Part shown: piece by piece, positions 1 to 8,045 of the stretch
Layout: the number at the start of each line of letters is the position of its first letter
Numbering within the stretch: position 1 is the stretch's first letter
Source: Arthrobacter silviterrae
GTDB taxonomy: Bacteria > Actinomycetota > Actinomycetes > Actinomycetales > Micrococcaceae
Direction: 5' to 3'
NCBI RefSeq assembly: GCF_011045165.1
Contig: NZ_JAAKZI010000001.1
Location: 62,001 to 126,000 of the forward strand
DNA length: 64,000 bases
Notes under the pieces: model-generated
Seen by the model: the letters and a program-made list of their open reading frames with translations, nothing else
Databases searched by the model: none
What the model was told of the DNA's origin: nothing
Program-made: the position numbers and the translations under genes

Positions 1-1111
1 CCGTTCCCTTGTGGATCACGTCGGCGCCGAGCTTGAGCAGGCCGTTGATGATCCGGTAGACGGCGTTCTCATTGCCGGGGATCAACGACGAGGCCAGGAT
101 TACGGTGTCGCCGACGCCCACGGAAATCTTGTGGTCGCCGTTGGCCATCCGCGACAGCGCCGCCATGGGTTCGCCCTGGGACCCGGTGGACATGAGGACC
201 ACCTTGTTGTCCGGCAGGCTGTCCACGTTTTTTAGTTCCACCAGCACGTCGGCGGGAACGTTCAGGTAGCCCAGCTTGGCGGCGATGGCCATGTTGCGGA
301 CCATGGAACGGCCCACAAACGCCACCTTGCGGCCATGCAGCACGGCGGCATTGAGGACCTGCTGGACGCGGTGCACGTGGGAGGAAAAGCTGGCCACGAT
401 GATGCGCTTGTCGGCCTTGCCAAACAGCGCCTCCAGCGTGGGGCCGATTTCAGCCTCGCTGGTGGTGAAGCCCGGGACGTCGGCGTTGGTGGAGTCCACC
501 AGGAACAGGTCCACGCCTTCCTCGCCCAGGCGGGCAAAGTGGCGCAGGTCCGTGCGGCGCCCGTCCAGGGGCAGCTGGTCCATCTTGAAGTCGCCCGTGT
601 GCAGCACGGTGCCGCCCGCGGTGCGGATGAACACCGCCAGGGCGTCCGGGATGGAGTGGTTGACGGCCACGAATTCGCACTGGAACGGGCCCAGCTGCTC
701 CACCTGGCCCTCCTTCACCGTTAGCGTCCACGGCTTGATGCGGTGTTCGGCAAGTTTGGCCTCGACGAAGGCCAGCGTCAGCTGCGAACCAATGAGGGGG
801 ATGTCATCGCGCAGGCGCAGCAGGTACGGAACGGCGCCAATGTGGTCCTCGTGGCCGTGCGTGAGGACCACGCCGACCACGTCCTCGAGGCGGTCCTTGA
901 TGTAGGAGAAATCGGGAAGGATCACGTCCACGCCGGGCTGGTCTTCTTCCGGGAACAGGACGCCGCAGTCCACAATGAGCAGCTTGCCGCCGATCTCAAA
1001 GACCGTCATGTTGCGGCCAATCTCACCAATGCCGCCCAGGGGAACAACGCGCAACGTTCCGTCGGCCAGGGCCGGCGGGGTGCGCAGTCCGGGCTCAGTC
1101 ATTTGGGTCAT
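1..1111 (-). CDS. rnj: Ribonuclease J (partial, C-terminus outside window)
   Basis: Metallo-beta-lactamase-fold RNase with 5'-exonuclease and endonuclease activity in rRNA maturation and mRNA decay. The first ~370 residues are present; full members are about 550-560 residues, so the C-terminal part lies beyond base 1. The zinc motif THGHEDH is at residues 84-90, preceded by a PLGGIGEIGRN block typical of RNase J, and a later VNHSIPDA block holds another metal histidine. The likely start is ATG at 1111, two bases after the dapA stop, so it is probably cotranscribed with dapA. A second in-frame ATG lies three codons on. RNase J directly after dapA is a common actinobacterial arrangement. Identity is secure. 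Confidence 0.95.
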   Translation of the reverse strand, partial: MTQMTEPGLRTPPALADGTLRVVPLGGIGEIGRNMTVFEIGGKLLIVDCGVLFPEEDQPGVDVILPDFSYIKDRLEDVVGVVLTHGHEDHIGAVPYLLRLRDDIPLIGSQLTLAFVEAKLAEHRIKPWTLTVKEGQVEQLGPFQCEFVAVNHSIPDALAVFIRTAGGTVLHTGDFKMDQLPLDGRRTDLRHFARLGEEGVDLFLVDSTNADVPGFTTSEAEIGPTLEALFGKADKRIIVASFSSHVHRVQQVLNAAVLHGRKVAFVGRSMVRNMAIAAKLGYLNVPADVLVELKNVDSLPDNKVVLMSTGSQGEPMAALSRMANGDHKISVGVGDTVILASSLIPGNENAVYRIINGLLKLGADVIHKGT

Positions 1112-1113
1112 GT

Positions 1114-2019
1114 TTACAAATCCATTCCAGCTTCCGCAAGGTCAGCCTTGATCATGGCGATCTCGGCCTCGCCCGGTTCCACGAGGGGAAGCCGGACCAC
1201 CGAGTTGGACAGGATTCCCTGCCACTTAAGAATTTGCTTCACGGCCACCGCGCCCTGCACGTGGCCCATGGTGGCGCGGATCACCGGGTCCAGCGCGAAG
1301 TGGATTTTCCGGGCCGTGGCGAAGTCCCCGGCGGCAGCGGCGTCAATGAGCGCGCGGAACTGCTGCGGGGCCACGTGGGCGCTGACGGACACCAGCCCGA
1401 CGGCGCCGGCGGCCATCAGCGGCAGGGTCAGGCCGTCGTCGCCCGAGTACACGTCAAGGTCCGTGTTGGCCAGCACGCGGGAGGTGGCGGTGAAGTCGGC
1501 CTTGGCGTCCTTGAGTGCCGTGATGCGCGGGTGCCCGGCCAGCTTGATGATGGTTTCAGTTTCGATGGGAACACCGGCGCGGCCAGGGATGTCGTAGAGC
1601 ATGACGGGCAGTTCAGTGGAGTCGGCGATGGCCTCGAAGTGGGCCTGGATTCCGGCCTGGCTGGGCTTGTTGTAGTACGGGGTGACGATCAGCAGGCCGT
1701 GGACGCCCAAGGCCGCCGCCCGCTGTGACAGGCTGATGGAATGCCGGGTGTCGTTGGTGCCGGTGCCGGCAATGACCCGGGCACGCCCTCCGACAGCCTC
1801 AAGGACTGCCTGGAACATGCCGAGGTTCTCTTCGTCCGTCAGGGTGGAGGTTTCGCCCGTGGTGCCGGTGACCAGGATGCCGTCGCAGCCGTCGTCGACC
1901 AGCTTGTTGGCCAGCGCCGCTGCCTGCTTGTAGTCCACTGCCCCGTCTGCGGTGAAGGGGGTGACCATGGCGGGCATGAGGGTTCCGAAGGGGCGCAGGG
2001 CTGTATCAATGGCAAGCAT
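1114..2019 (-). CDS. dapA: 4-hydroxy-tetrahydrodipicolinate synthase
   Basis: Condenses pyruvate with aspartate semialdehyde, the first committed step of the diaminopimelate/lysine pathway in the cytoplasm. The protein has 301 residues, normal for the family. The TGTTGE substrate loop is at 51-56, the catalytic tyrosine is in TPYYNKP (about 115) and the Schiff-base lysine in ITALKDAK is about residue 170. dapB lies 2.3 kb downstream on the same strand, with unrelated genes between. A -10-like TAACGT ends seven bases before the ATG, suggesting a leaderless transcript that would also carry rnj. Confidence 0.95.
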   Translation of the reverse strand: MLAIDTALRPFGTLMPAMVTPFTADGAVDYKQAAALANKLVDDGCDGILVTGTTGETSTLTDEENLGMFQAVLEAVGGRARVIAGTGTNDTRHSISLSQRAAALGVHGLLIVTPYYNKPSQAGIQAHFEAIADSTELPVMLYDIPGRAGVPIETETIIKLAGHPRITALKDAKADFTATSRVLANTDLDVYSGDDGLTLPLMAAGAVGLVSVSAHVAPQQFRALIDAAAAGDFATARKIHFALDPVIRATMGHVQGAVAVKQILKWQGILSNSVVRLPLVEPGEAEIAMIKADLAEAGMDL

Positions 2020-2026
2020 GCATAAA

Positions 2027-2032
2027 ACGTTA
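2027..2032 (-). promoter_or_regulatory. Putative -10 of dapA, leaderless geometry
   Basis: TAACGT on the minus strand, seven bases before the dapA ATG. A TTGAAC lies upstream with a rather long 19-bp spacer. No good Shine-Dalgarno is at the usual distance, so transcription may begin at the start codon. Confidence 0.4.
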
Positions 2033-2098
2033 CCTGCTCCGGCACCATTTCGTTCAACGCGTGCCGCACTCCGGACACCCCGTGCACCGGCCTGCGCC

Positions 2099-2104
2099 TA
2101 TACT
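2099..2104 (+). promoter_or_regulatory. Putative -10 of the GDSL lipase gene, leaderless geometry
   Basis: TATACT followed by six bases and the ATG at 2111. No ribosome binding site separates them. A strong -35 is not visible. Confidence 0.45.
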
Positions 2105-2110
2105 TCCAGC

Positions 2111-2962
2111 ATGGACCTGCCGCAGCTTCGCAAGGCGTCCCTGGCCGGTGCCATTGTGGCTGCCAGCGTGGCGGCAACCGTGGGTGCTCTGGCCGTGGTG
2201 TTCCGCACGGAGGGCCGCATGGCCCAAGAAGCAGTCGGCCACCGGCTTGGAGACCGCGGCCCGGACGCCGACGGCATGTATCGCAGCGATTGGGGCCGGC
2301 CGGTGCGCCTGGTGATGGCCGGGGACTCGGTGGCGGACAGCCTGGGGGCGACGACGGCGGCCGCAACCCTGGGTGCCAACCTGGCCGTGGCGCTGTCAGA
2401 CCATGCACACCGGGCGGTGGAATTGCGCACGATTGCCACGGTCGGCGCCCAGACTGCAACCCTGGACAGTCAGCTGGACACGCTGGCCGGCACTTTCAGA
2501 CCGGACATCACGGTGATCATTGTGGGGGGCAACGATTTGACCAACCACGTCCCCCTGGTCGATTCCATCAAGGCGCTGAAGGACTTCGTGGCCCGGCTGC
2601 GTGGCCTGGGCGGTGAGGTGGTGGTGGGCACCTGCCCGGACTTTGACACCCTGCCCTCGCTTCCGTCGCCGCTGCGCGAGGTGGGCGGCCAGCTGTCCCG
2701 GCGGCTGGCCGGGGCGCAGTTCAAGGCGGCCAAGGCGGCCGGCGCCCACCCTGTCCTGCTGGGCAGGGCGGTGCGGCAAATCTTTTTGGTGGAGCCCCAC
2801 GACATGTTTGCCATTGACGGCTTCCACCCCTCCAGCCTGGGCTACCGCAGGGCGGCGGGGGCGCTGGTCCCGGCCGTTGTGGCGGCGTACGGCGAGTTCG
2901 AGGCCCGCGAAGCCCAGTCCGGCAGGCTCCCCCGGCCCGCCACGCAGGACCCCGCCGACTAA
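2111..2962 (+). CDS. Membrane-anchored SGNH/GDSL lipase/esterase
   Basis: Predicted serine esterase of 283 residues. A hydrophobic segment at about residues 9-31 would anchor or export it. SGNH blocks follow: GDSVADS with the nucleophile serine near 73, GGND near 139-142 and DGFHPSSLGY near the C-terminus with the catalytic Asp/His pair. The reading frame is open further upstream to 1952, but that part overlaps dapA; ATG 2111 is preferred because a TATACT -10 ends six bases before it and the protein then begins just ahead of the anchor. Its stop overlaps the stop of the convergent hydrolase gene. The substrate is unknown. Confidence 0.8.
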   Translation: MDLPQLRKASLAGAIVAASVAATVGALAVVFRTEGRMAQEAVGHRLGDRGPDADGMYRSDWGRPVRLVMAGDSVADSLGATTAAATLGANLAVALSDHAHRAVELRTIATVGAQTATLDSQLDTLAGTFRPDITVIIVGGNDLTNHVPLVDSIKALKDFVARLRGLGGEVVVGTCPDFDTLPSLPSPLREVGGQLSRRLAGAQFKAAKAAGAHPVLLGRAVRQIFLVEPHDMFAIDGFHPSSLGYRRAAGALVPAVVAAYGEFEAREAQSGRLPRPATQDPAD

Positions 2963-3747
2963 CGCCCCAGGAACGGCAGCCATTCGTCGAGGACGGGCTG
3001 GGCGGGGAACAGCGTGGTGCCGTGGTCGCGGCCCGGCAGTTCCACCACGCGGGCATCCGGCATGAGCTCGGCGGCGCGGCGGGAATCCTCCAGCCTGGCA
3101 GTGTCCCGCGTCCCTGCAAGCAGCAGCGCCGGCACGCTGATCGCGGCAACATGATCCTCCGCAATGGCCGGCTCGGCCTCGGTCTGGCGGAAATAGGCCC
3201 GCAGGGCGGCGGCGTCGTTGGCCAGGAAGGCTGCCCTGGTCTGGGGGTCCAGGGGGCGGCCCATCCGCCCTTCCCAGCCGGCCACAAAGCCGGGCATCCC
3301 GCCCGAGCCGAGGGCGTCGTCGTACTCGGGGAAGAACAGCTGGCCGACGCTGCCGGGCTGGATCCGGAACGTGCCGCCCAGGGTGGTCAGCGACAGCAGC
3401 CGCTCAGGGGCGGCCACGGCGAGCGAGAATCCGACGCGGGCGCCCACGGAGTAGCCGCCAAAGTGTGCCCGGGGCGCGCCGGCGGCGTCGAGGACGGCCA
3501 GCGCGTCAGCCACCAGCACGTCCATGGCGTAGGAGCCCTGCGTGTACGGTTTGCCGCTGCGCCCGTGTCCGCGCAGGTCCATCGTGATGACGCGGTGGCG
3601 CTGGCTCAAGGCGCGGGTGTACCCGAACCCCCTCCAGATGGCCCGGCTGAGGGCGCTGCCGTGGACCAGCAGGATGGGTTCGCCCTCCCCGGTTTCATCG
3701 TAGGAAAGTTCGACGCCGTCGCGCGGGTTGAAGGTGCTGCTCGCCAT
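2959..3747 (-). CDS. Alpha/beta hydrolase
   Basis: Cytoplasmic alpha/beta-fold hydrolase of 262 residues. The oxyanion-hole motif LLVHGSA is near 27-33, the nucleophile elbow GGYSVG places Ser near 100, the acid is probably the Asp in GTRDTAR, and the catalytic His is in GRDHGTT. The start ATG at 3747 is chosen because the homologous region begins there; the frame is open further upstream but runs through a repeat. The substrate cannot be inferred. It is convergent with the GDSL lipase, overlapping by stop codons only. Confidence 0.8.
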   Translation of the reverse strand: MASSTFNPRDGVELSYDETGEGEPILLVHGSALSRAIWRGFGYTRALSQRHRVITMDLRGHGRSGKPYTQGSYAMDVLVADALAVLDAAGAPRAHFGGYSVGARVGFSLAVAAPERLLSLTTLGGTFRIQPGSVGQLFFPEYDDALGSGGMPGFVAGWEGRMGRPLDPQTRAAFLANDAAALRAYFRQTEAEPAIAEDHVAAISVPALLLAGTRDTARLEDSRRAAELMPDARVVELPGRDHGTTLFPAQPVLDEWLPFLGR

Positions 3748-3775
3748 GGGGTCCCCGTCCCTGGAATCTGTGTTC

Positions 3776-3842
3776 CAGTTGTTGCAGTATTTTCGGCCAG
3801 AAAACGGTTTCTGGATGCAATTAGTGAGACACAGATTTGGGG
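3776..3842 (-). repeat. Dispersed repeat, family 2, copy 1
   Basis: On the minus strand it reads CCCCAAATCTGTG, then GCATCCAGAAACCGTTTTC with an inner palindrome (CCAGAAA/TTTCTGG at 3797-3814). It sits immediately downstream of the small membrane protein gene. The core GAAACCGTTTTC and the flanking CTGTG and GCAT blocks recur at 37657-37735, also at a gene end. A bidirectional terminator or REP-like element is possible. Confidence 0.45.
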
Positions 3843-3844
3843 TG

Positions 3845-4306
3845 TCAGCCCGCGCGGTACATGGCGACGGCGTCGCGCATGGCCTTCCGGGCCCTCTTGC
3901 GGTCCCCGGAGGCATCATAGGCGCAGGAGAGCCGGAACCAGGAGCGCCAGTCCCCCGGCGCCATTTCGGCTTCGTCTTTGTACTTTTCAAATTCGGCATC
4001 CGCCGCGGCCCGGACGATCCGCCCGCCCGGCGTGCGGGGCAGATTGTCTTCGGGCAGCCCGCCCTCGGACTCCAGGATCCGGGCCAACTTCTCGGTGCGG
4101 GCACCGAACAGCACCTCGCTGATGAGCGCCCAGGCAGCCACGAACGGGATGAGGAAGTAGGCAGCGCCCATCAGCTTGGCCTGCCATTCGGGCGAAACAA
4201 ACATCAGGGTGAAGGAACGCTGGACCATGACCACGAGGTAGAAAACCAGCAGCAGGGAGATCAGGGTGACCCAGATTTTGGTCTTGGAGATGCGCAGCTT
4301 TGGCAT
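3845..4306 (-). CDS. Small membrane protein with C-terminal TPR-like helices
   Basis: A 153-residue protein with two predicted membrane helices in the first ~65 residues (WVTLISLLLVFYLVVMV and AAYFLIPFVAAWALISEVLF). A soluble tail follows, with a helical SWFRLSCAYDASGDRKRARKAM segment resembling a single tetratricopeptide helix pair. The start at ATG 4306 is preferred over the in-frame ATG at 4327 because GAAGG lies eight bases upstream and because it then follows the dapB stop by four bases instead of overlapping it. It is probably translated from the dapB transcript. Function unknown. Confidence 0.65.
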   Translation of the reverse strand: MPKLRISKTKIWVTLISLLLVFYLVVMVQRSFTLMFVSPEWQAKLMGAAYFLIPFVAAWALISEVLFGARTEKLARILESEGGLPEDNLPRTPGGRIVRAAADAEFEKYKDEAEMAPGDWRSWFRLSCAYDASGDRKRARKAMRDAVAMYRAG

Positions 4307-4310
4307 GGGT

Positions 4311-5063
4311 TCAGCCTTCGAGGTCAAGGTAGCCGTCCAGGCCCACGGTCAGGCCGGGGCGTGTGCCCACGGTGCGCACGCCCAGCAGCACGCCGGGCAT
4401 GAACGAGGCATGGTTGAACGAATCGTGCCGGATGGTCAGCTGTTCGCCGGGGCTGCCCAGGAGCACCTCCTGGTGTGCCACCAGGCCTGCGAGCCGGACG
4501 CTGTGGACGGGGACGCCGTGGACGGAGGCGCCGCGGGCGCCGTCGAGCGCGGTTTCCGTGGCATCCGGGGCAGCCGGGAGGCCGGCCCGGGCTGCGGATA
4601 TCAGCTGCGCCGTGCGCAAGGCCGTGCCCGACGGCGAATCCACCTTGCGCGGATGGTGCAGCTCGATGATCTCCACGGAGTCAAAGTACTTTGCTGCCTG
4701 GGCGGCAAAATGGGTTGCCAGCACGGAGCCCAGGGCAAAGTTCGGGGCGATGAGGACGCCCGTTGCGGGGTGCTTGGCCAACAGCGCCGTCAGAGCGGCG
4801 AGGCGGCCGGCGTCCCAGCCGGTGGTGCCCACCACGGCGTGGATGCCGTGTTCCACGGCAAAGCGGACGTTGGCTTCCGTGGACGCGGGGACCGTCAAGT
4901 CAACGATCACCTCGGCCCCGGCGTCAACCAGCGTGTCCAGGGAGTCGGTCCGGCCCAGGGCTGCCACCAGCTCCATGTCCGCGGCGGCGCCGAGCGCCTC
5001 CACGGCCGCCGTTCCCATTCGTCCCTTGGCGCCCAGCACGGCCACTTTCAGCAATTCACTCAT
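4311..5063 (-). CDS. dapB: 4-hydroxy-tetrahydrodipicolinate reductase
   Basis: Reduces hydroxytetrahydrodipicolinate with NAD(P)H, the step after DapA in diaminopimelate synthesis. The protein has 250 residues. The dinucleotide loop GAKGRMG is at 11-17, VGTTGW is present, and EIIELHHPRKVDSPSGTA carries the catalytic histidine pair and lysine. ATG 5063 gives the normal family length; the longer open frame upstream lies inside moaE. It is 10 bases downstream of the moaE stop. Confidence 0.95.
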   Translation of the reverse strand: MSELLKVAVLGAKGRMGTAAVEALGAAADMELVAALGRTDSLDTLVDAGAEVIVDLTVPASTEANVRFAVEHGIHAVVGTTGWDAGRLAALTALLAKHPATGVLIAPNFALGSVLATHFAAQAAKYFDSVEIIELHHPRKVDSPSGTALRTAQLISAARAGLPAAPDATETALDGARGASVHGVPVHSVRLAGLVAHQEVLLGSPGEQLTIRHDSFNHASFMPGVLLGVRTVGTRPGLTVGLDGYLDLEG

Positions 5064-5073
5064 GCGTTCAACT

Positions 5074-5622
5074 TTACTGGCTTTCGGGTGCGTGTTTCTC
5101 CGGCTGCGCGGCAGGCGCAGCGGGCCCGGCAGGCCCAGCAGGCGCAGCAGGCGCGTCAGGCGCAGCGTCGGGCAGGGCGCCGGCGCCCACCCACTCAACG
5201 GTGCCGTCGGCGTAGAACTGTTCCTTCCAGATCGGCACCTCGGCCTTGACCCGCTCCACCAGTGCCGAGCACAGCTCAAAGGCCTCGGCCCGGTGCGAGG
5301 ATGCGACGGCGCACACCAGCGCGGGTTCGCCAATCCCCAGCGGCCCCACGCGGTGGGCCACCCAGATCCGCACGGGATGGCCGTCAGGATCGGCCGCCCC
5401 TTCCACGAGGGACGCCACCAGTTCGCGCAGCACGTTTTTGGCGAGGGGGTGGGCGCTGTAGGCCAGCCGCAGCACGTCCTTGCCGCCGTCGTGGTTGCGA
5501 ACCACGCCGCTGAAGCTGACCACGGCACCGGCCGTGTCTGATTCCACGGCAGCAATGGCCCTATCCACGGAAATGGGGTCGGCGCTCAAGCCGGCGTAAA
5601 CAACCTGCGCATTAATGCCCAT
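5074..5622 (-). CDS. moaE: Molybdopterin synthase catalytic subunit
   Basis: Large subunit of molybdopterin synthase; with thiocarboxylated MoaD it inserts the dithiolene sulfurs into cyclic pyranopterin monophosphate. The 182-residue protein has the SFSGVVRNHDGG block near the N-terminus, SSHRAEAF, and the active-site KAEVPIWKEQFYADG region. An Ala/Pro-rich tail of about 30 residues extends past the conserved fold. It overlaps the 3' end of mog/moaB by 11 bases, so the genes are probably cotranscribed. Its partner moaD is on the other strand about 5 kb away. Confidence 0.93.
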   Translation of the reverse strand: MGINAQVVYAGLSADPISVDRAIAAVESDTAGAVVSFSGVVRNHDGGKDVLRLAYSAHPLAKNVLRELVASLVEGAADPDGHPVRIWVAHRVGPLGIGEPALVCAVASSHRAEAFELCSALVERVKAEVPIWKEQFYADGTVEWVGAGALPDAAPDAPAAPAGPAGPAAPAAQPEKHAPESQ

Positions 5623-6112
5623 GGCCGCCGCCTATTTGTTCGCAAATGTGCCCAATGATCGGGGACAGCACGGCCAGCCCGTCCATGACGCCCTTGGGCG
5701 AGCCGGGCAGGTTGACGATCAGCGTGCGCCCGGCCGTGCCGGCATGCCCGCGGCTCAGGGCGGCCATCGGGGTCTTGGCCAGTCCGGCCGCCCGGATGGC
5801 CTCCATGATGCCGGGCACCTCCCGCTCCAGCAGCGGCAGGGTCATCTCCGGTGTCTGGTCGGTGGGACTCAGTCCGGTGCCGCCGCTGGTCAGTACGACG
5901 GCGGGGCCCTGCGTGAGCAGTGCCCGCAGCGCCGCGCCCACGGGAGGGCCGTCCGGAACCACAATCGGTTCCGAGACCTCGAAGCCGTGCTCCCGGAGCC
6001 AGTCAACGATGACGGGACCGGTCTTGTCCCCATACACGCCCAGGGCCGCCCGGGTGGAGGCAATCACCACGCCCGCCGCGCCCGGCCCGGTGCCGGGTTC
6101 GCAGGCAGTCAT
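5612..6112 (-). CDS. MogA/MoaB-family molybdopterin adenylyltransferase-like protein
   Basis: Molybdenum-cofactor protein of 166 residues with the MoCF-binding fold. The motifs [15 protein letters not shown] and NLPGSPKGV are those of the MogA/MoaB/CinA-N family, which adenylylates molybdopterin before molybdate insertion by MoeA. The start at ATG 6112 overlaps the moaC stop as ATGA, implying coupled translation. The open frame upstream is inside moaC. Whether it acts as MogA or as a MoaB-type paralogue cannot be decided here. Confidence 0.9.
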   Translation of the reverse strand: MTACEPGTGPGAAGVVIASTRAALGVYGDKTGPVIVDWLREHGFEVSEPIVVPDGPPVGAALRALLTQGPAVVLTSGGTGLSPTDQTPEMTLPLLEREVPGIMEAIRAAGLAKTPMAALSRGHAGTAGRTLIVNLPGSPKGVMDGLAVLSPIIGHICEQIGGGHGH

Positions 6113-6675
6113 GCCCGCACGTCCGGACCGGCCAGGGGCCCGGGGTGGCCTCCGGCCAAGGGGCCGGGTTCGCCCGCGGCACCGGCCACGGACCAGTCCC
6201 CGCTTTTGCCGCCGCTCTTGGCCAGGACCTGGATGCCGGAAATGACGGCGTGCTTGTCCACGGCCTTGACCATGTCGTACACGCTCAGGGCGGCAACGGA
6301 CACGGCGGTCAGGGCTTCCATTTCGACGCCGGTGACGCCGCGCGTCTTGACCGTTGCCGACACAGTCACGGCGGAGGCTCCAAGGACAAAATCCACTGTG
6401 ACCTTGGAGATGGGCAGCGGGTGGCACAGGGGGATGAGTTCAGCGGTCTTTTTGGCGCCCATGATGCCGGCCACCCGCGCCACGGCCAGGGCGTCTCCCT
6501 TGGGCAGCCGGCCGGCGCCCAGCAGTTCCATGACCTGCGTGGTGGTGTGGACGGTGCCGGTTGCCGTGGCCTCGCGCACGGTGACCGGCTTGGCGGACAC
6601 GTCCACCATCTGGGCCGTGCCGTCGCTTCGCAGATGGGTCAATTCCGGGGTCTGGGATTCATTCACAACAGCCAT
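6109..6675 (-). CDS. moaC: Cyclic pyranopterin monophosphate synthase
   Basis: Converts the MoaA product 3',8-cyclo-GTP into cyclic pyranopterin monophosphate. The 188-residue sequence shows [49 protein letters not shown] and the KSGGKSG loop, all hallmarks of MoaC. The last ~25 residues are Gly/Pro-rich and look like an extension. It overlaps moeA by 13 bases upstream and the mog-like gene by 4 bases downstream, part of a tightly packed Moco operon. Confidence 0.95.
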   Translation of the reverse strand: MAVVNESQTPELTHLRSDGTAQMVDVSAKPVTVREATATGTVHTTTQVMELLGAGRLPKGDALAVARVAGIMGAKKTAELIPLCHPLPISKVTVDFVLGASAVTVSATVKTRGVTGVEMEALTAVSVAALSVYDMVKAVDKHAVISGIQVLAKSGGKSGDWSVAGAAGEPGPLAGGHPGPLAGPDVRA

Positions 6676-7961
6676 ACTTCCACTTTTGCACCGGCGTGCA
6701 GTTCCGTGACGCCGGCCGGCACCTGGATGAGCGCGTTTGCCTGGGCGAGTGCACCCAGCAGGTGGGAGGACGGCCCGCCAACCTCCCGGACGGACGCGGC
6801 GGACTCGAATTCCGGTCCCTCGTAAATGCCGCGCCGCACCTGATGCCTGCCCGCGGGCGAGGACATCGGGTGGGCCAGGGTGGCCAGCACACGGCGGCGC
6901 GGCACGGGCGCGCCCAGCAGCTCGCTGAGCACGGGGCGCAGGAACAGTTCAAAGGACACCACGCCACTGACCGGATTGCCGGGAAAGCCAAGGAACGGCA
7001 CGCCCTTGTAGCTGCCGATGGCCTGCGGTCCCCCGGGTTGGAGCGCCAGCTGGACAAATTCGACGTCGAATCCGTCCAGGGCCTGTTTCACCACTTCGAA
7101 GGCGCCGGCGCTGATGCCGCCGGTCGACAGGATCAGGTCCACCCTGTCGCGCCGGGACTCGCCGTCCGGTTCCACGAACTGGTCCAGGGCCTCCAGCAGC
7201 GCATGCGGCTTGTCCTCCACCACGGGGGCCAGGACCACCTCCACGCCCGCTTCGAGCAGCTTGGCCCGCAGCAGCGCCATGTTGGCGTCAAAGATTTTGC
7301 CCGCCGGCAGCCCGCCGGCAGCACGGGGGTCACCGGGCAGCAGCACCTCATCCCCCGTGGTCACCAGCAGCACGCGCACCCGCCGGCGCACCACCAGCCC
7401 CGTGCAGCCCAGCGCCGACGCAAGCCCCAGGTGGGCGGCGTTCAGCAGCGTCCCCGCCGGGATGGCCACGCTGCCGGCGGGCAAGTCGCTGCCCTGCTGC
7501 CGGACAAAGGCGCCGGGCACCGTGGCCGGCAGCCCAACCTTTTCCCCCGGTCCCGGGAAGCGGGCGGGCACCGCCTGTTCCACGGGCACGACGGCGTTGG
7601 CCCCCTGGGGCATCATGGCTCCCGTCATGATGGGGGCGGCCCGGCCGGGCGCGAGGCTGTCCGGCACAAAGCCCGCCGGAATGGTGGCGGCCGTTAGGTA
7701 AGGGGTTGATTTCTCGGAAACAACGTTTCCAGGTTGATCGTCGGCCGGCTCGGCCCAAATCGCAAAGCCATCCATTTGCGAGTTGGCAAACGGCGGCAGG
7801 TCAACCGGGGCAAGCAGCTCCGCAGCCAGCACCCGCCCCAGCGACTCCATCAGCGGCACCCGGGTGCCGGCGTCGTTCTTCAGCGTGGAATCCGGGCCCA
7901 GCCAGGCTCCGGCAAGCAGCTCCCGGACGGCCTTGTGGTGCTCGGCGACAGTCCTTCTCAT
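6663..7961 (-). CDS. moeA: Molybdopterin molybdenumtransferase
   Basis: Inserts molybdate into adenylylated molybdopterin. At 432 residues it has normal MoeA length. Recognisable segments are [47 protein letters not shown] with [28 protein letters not shown] and [27 protein letters not shown] lies before the ATG. A TAGGAT hexamer at 8006-8011 could be the -10 of the moeA-moaC-mog-moaE operon. Confidence 0.95.
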   Translation of the reverse strand: MRRTVAEHHKAVRELLAGAWLGPDSTLKNDAGTRVPLMESLGRVLAAELLAPVDLPPFANSQMDGFAIWAEPADDQPGNVVSEKSTPYLTAATIPAGFVPDSLAPGRAAPIMTGAMMPQGANAVVPVEQAVPARFPGPGEKVGLPATVPGAFVRQQGSDLPAGSVAIPAGTLLNAAHLGLASALGCTGLVVRRRVRVLLVTTGDEVLLPGDPRAAGGLPAGKIFDANMALLRAKLLEAGVEVVLAPVVEDKPHALLEALDQFVEPDGESRRDRVDLILSTGGISAGAFEVVKQALDGFDVEFVQLALQPGGPQAIGSYKGVPFLGFPGNPVSGVVSFELFLRPVLSELLGAPVPRRRVLATLAHPMSSPAGRHQVRRGIYEGPEFESAASVREVGGPSSHLLGALAQANALIQVPAGVTELHAGAKVEVWLL

Positions 7962-8045
7962 CAGCGTTTCCTCCCGGCCCTGCGCATGGATGTGGTCCTC
8001 TTCCCATCCTAGGTGAGCGGCTGCGGGAAAGTGCGGCGGACCGGT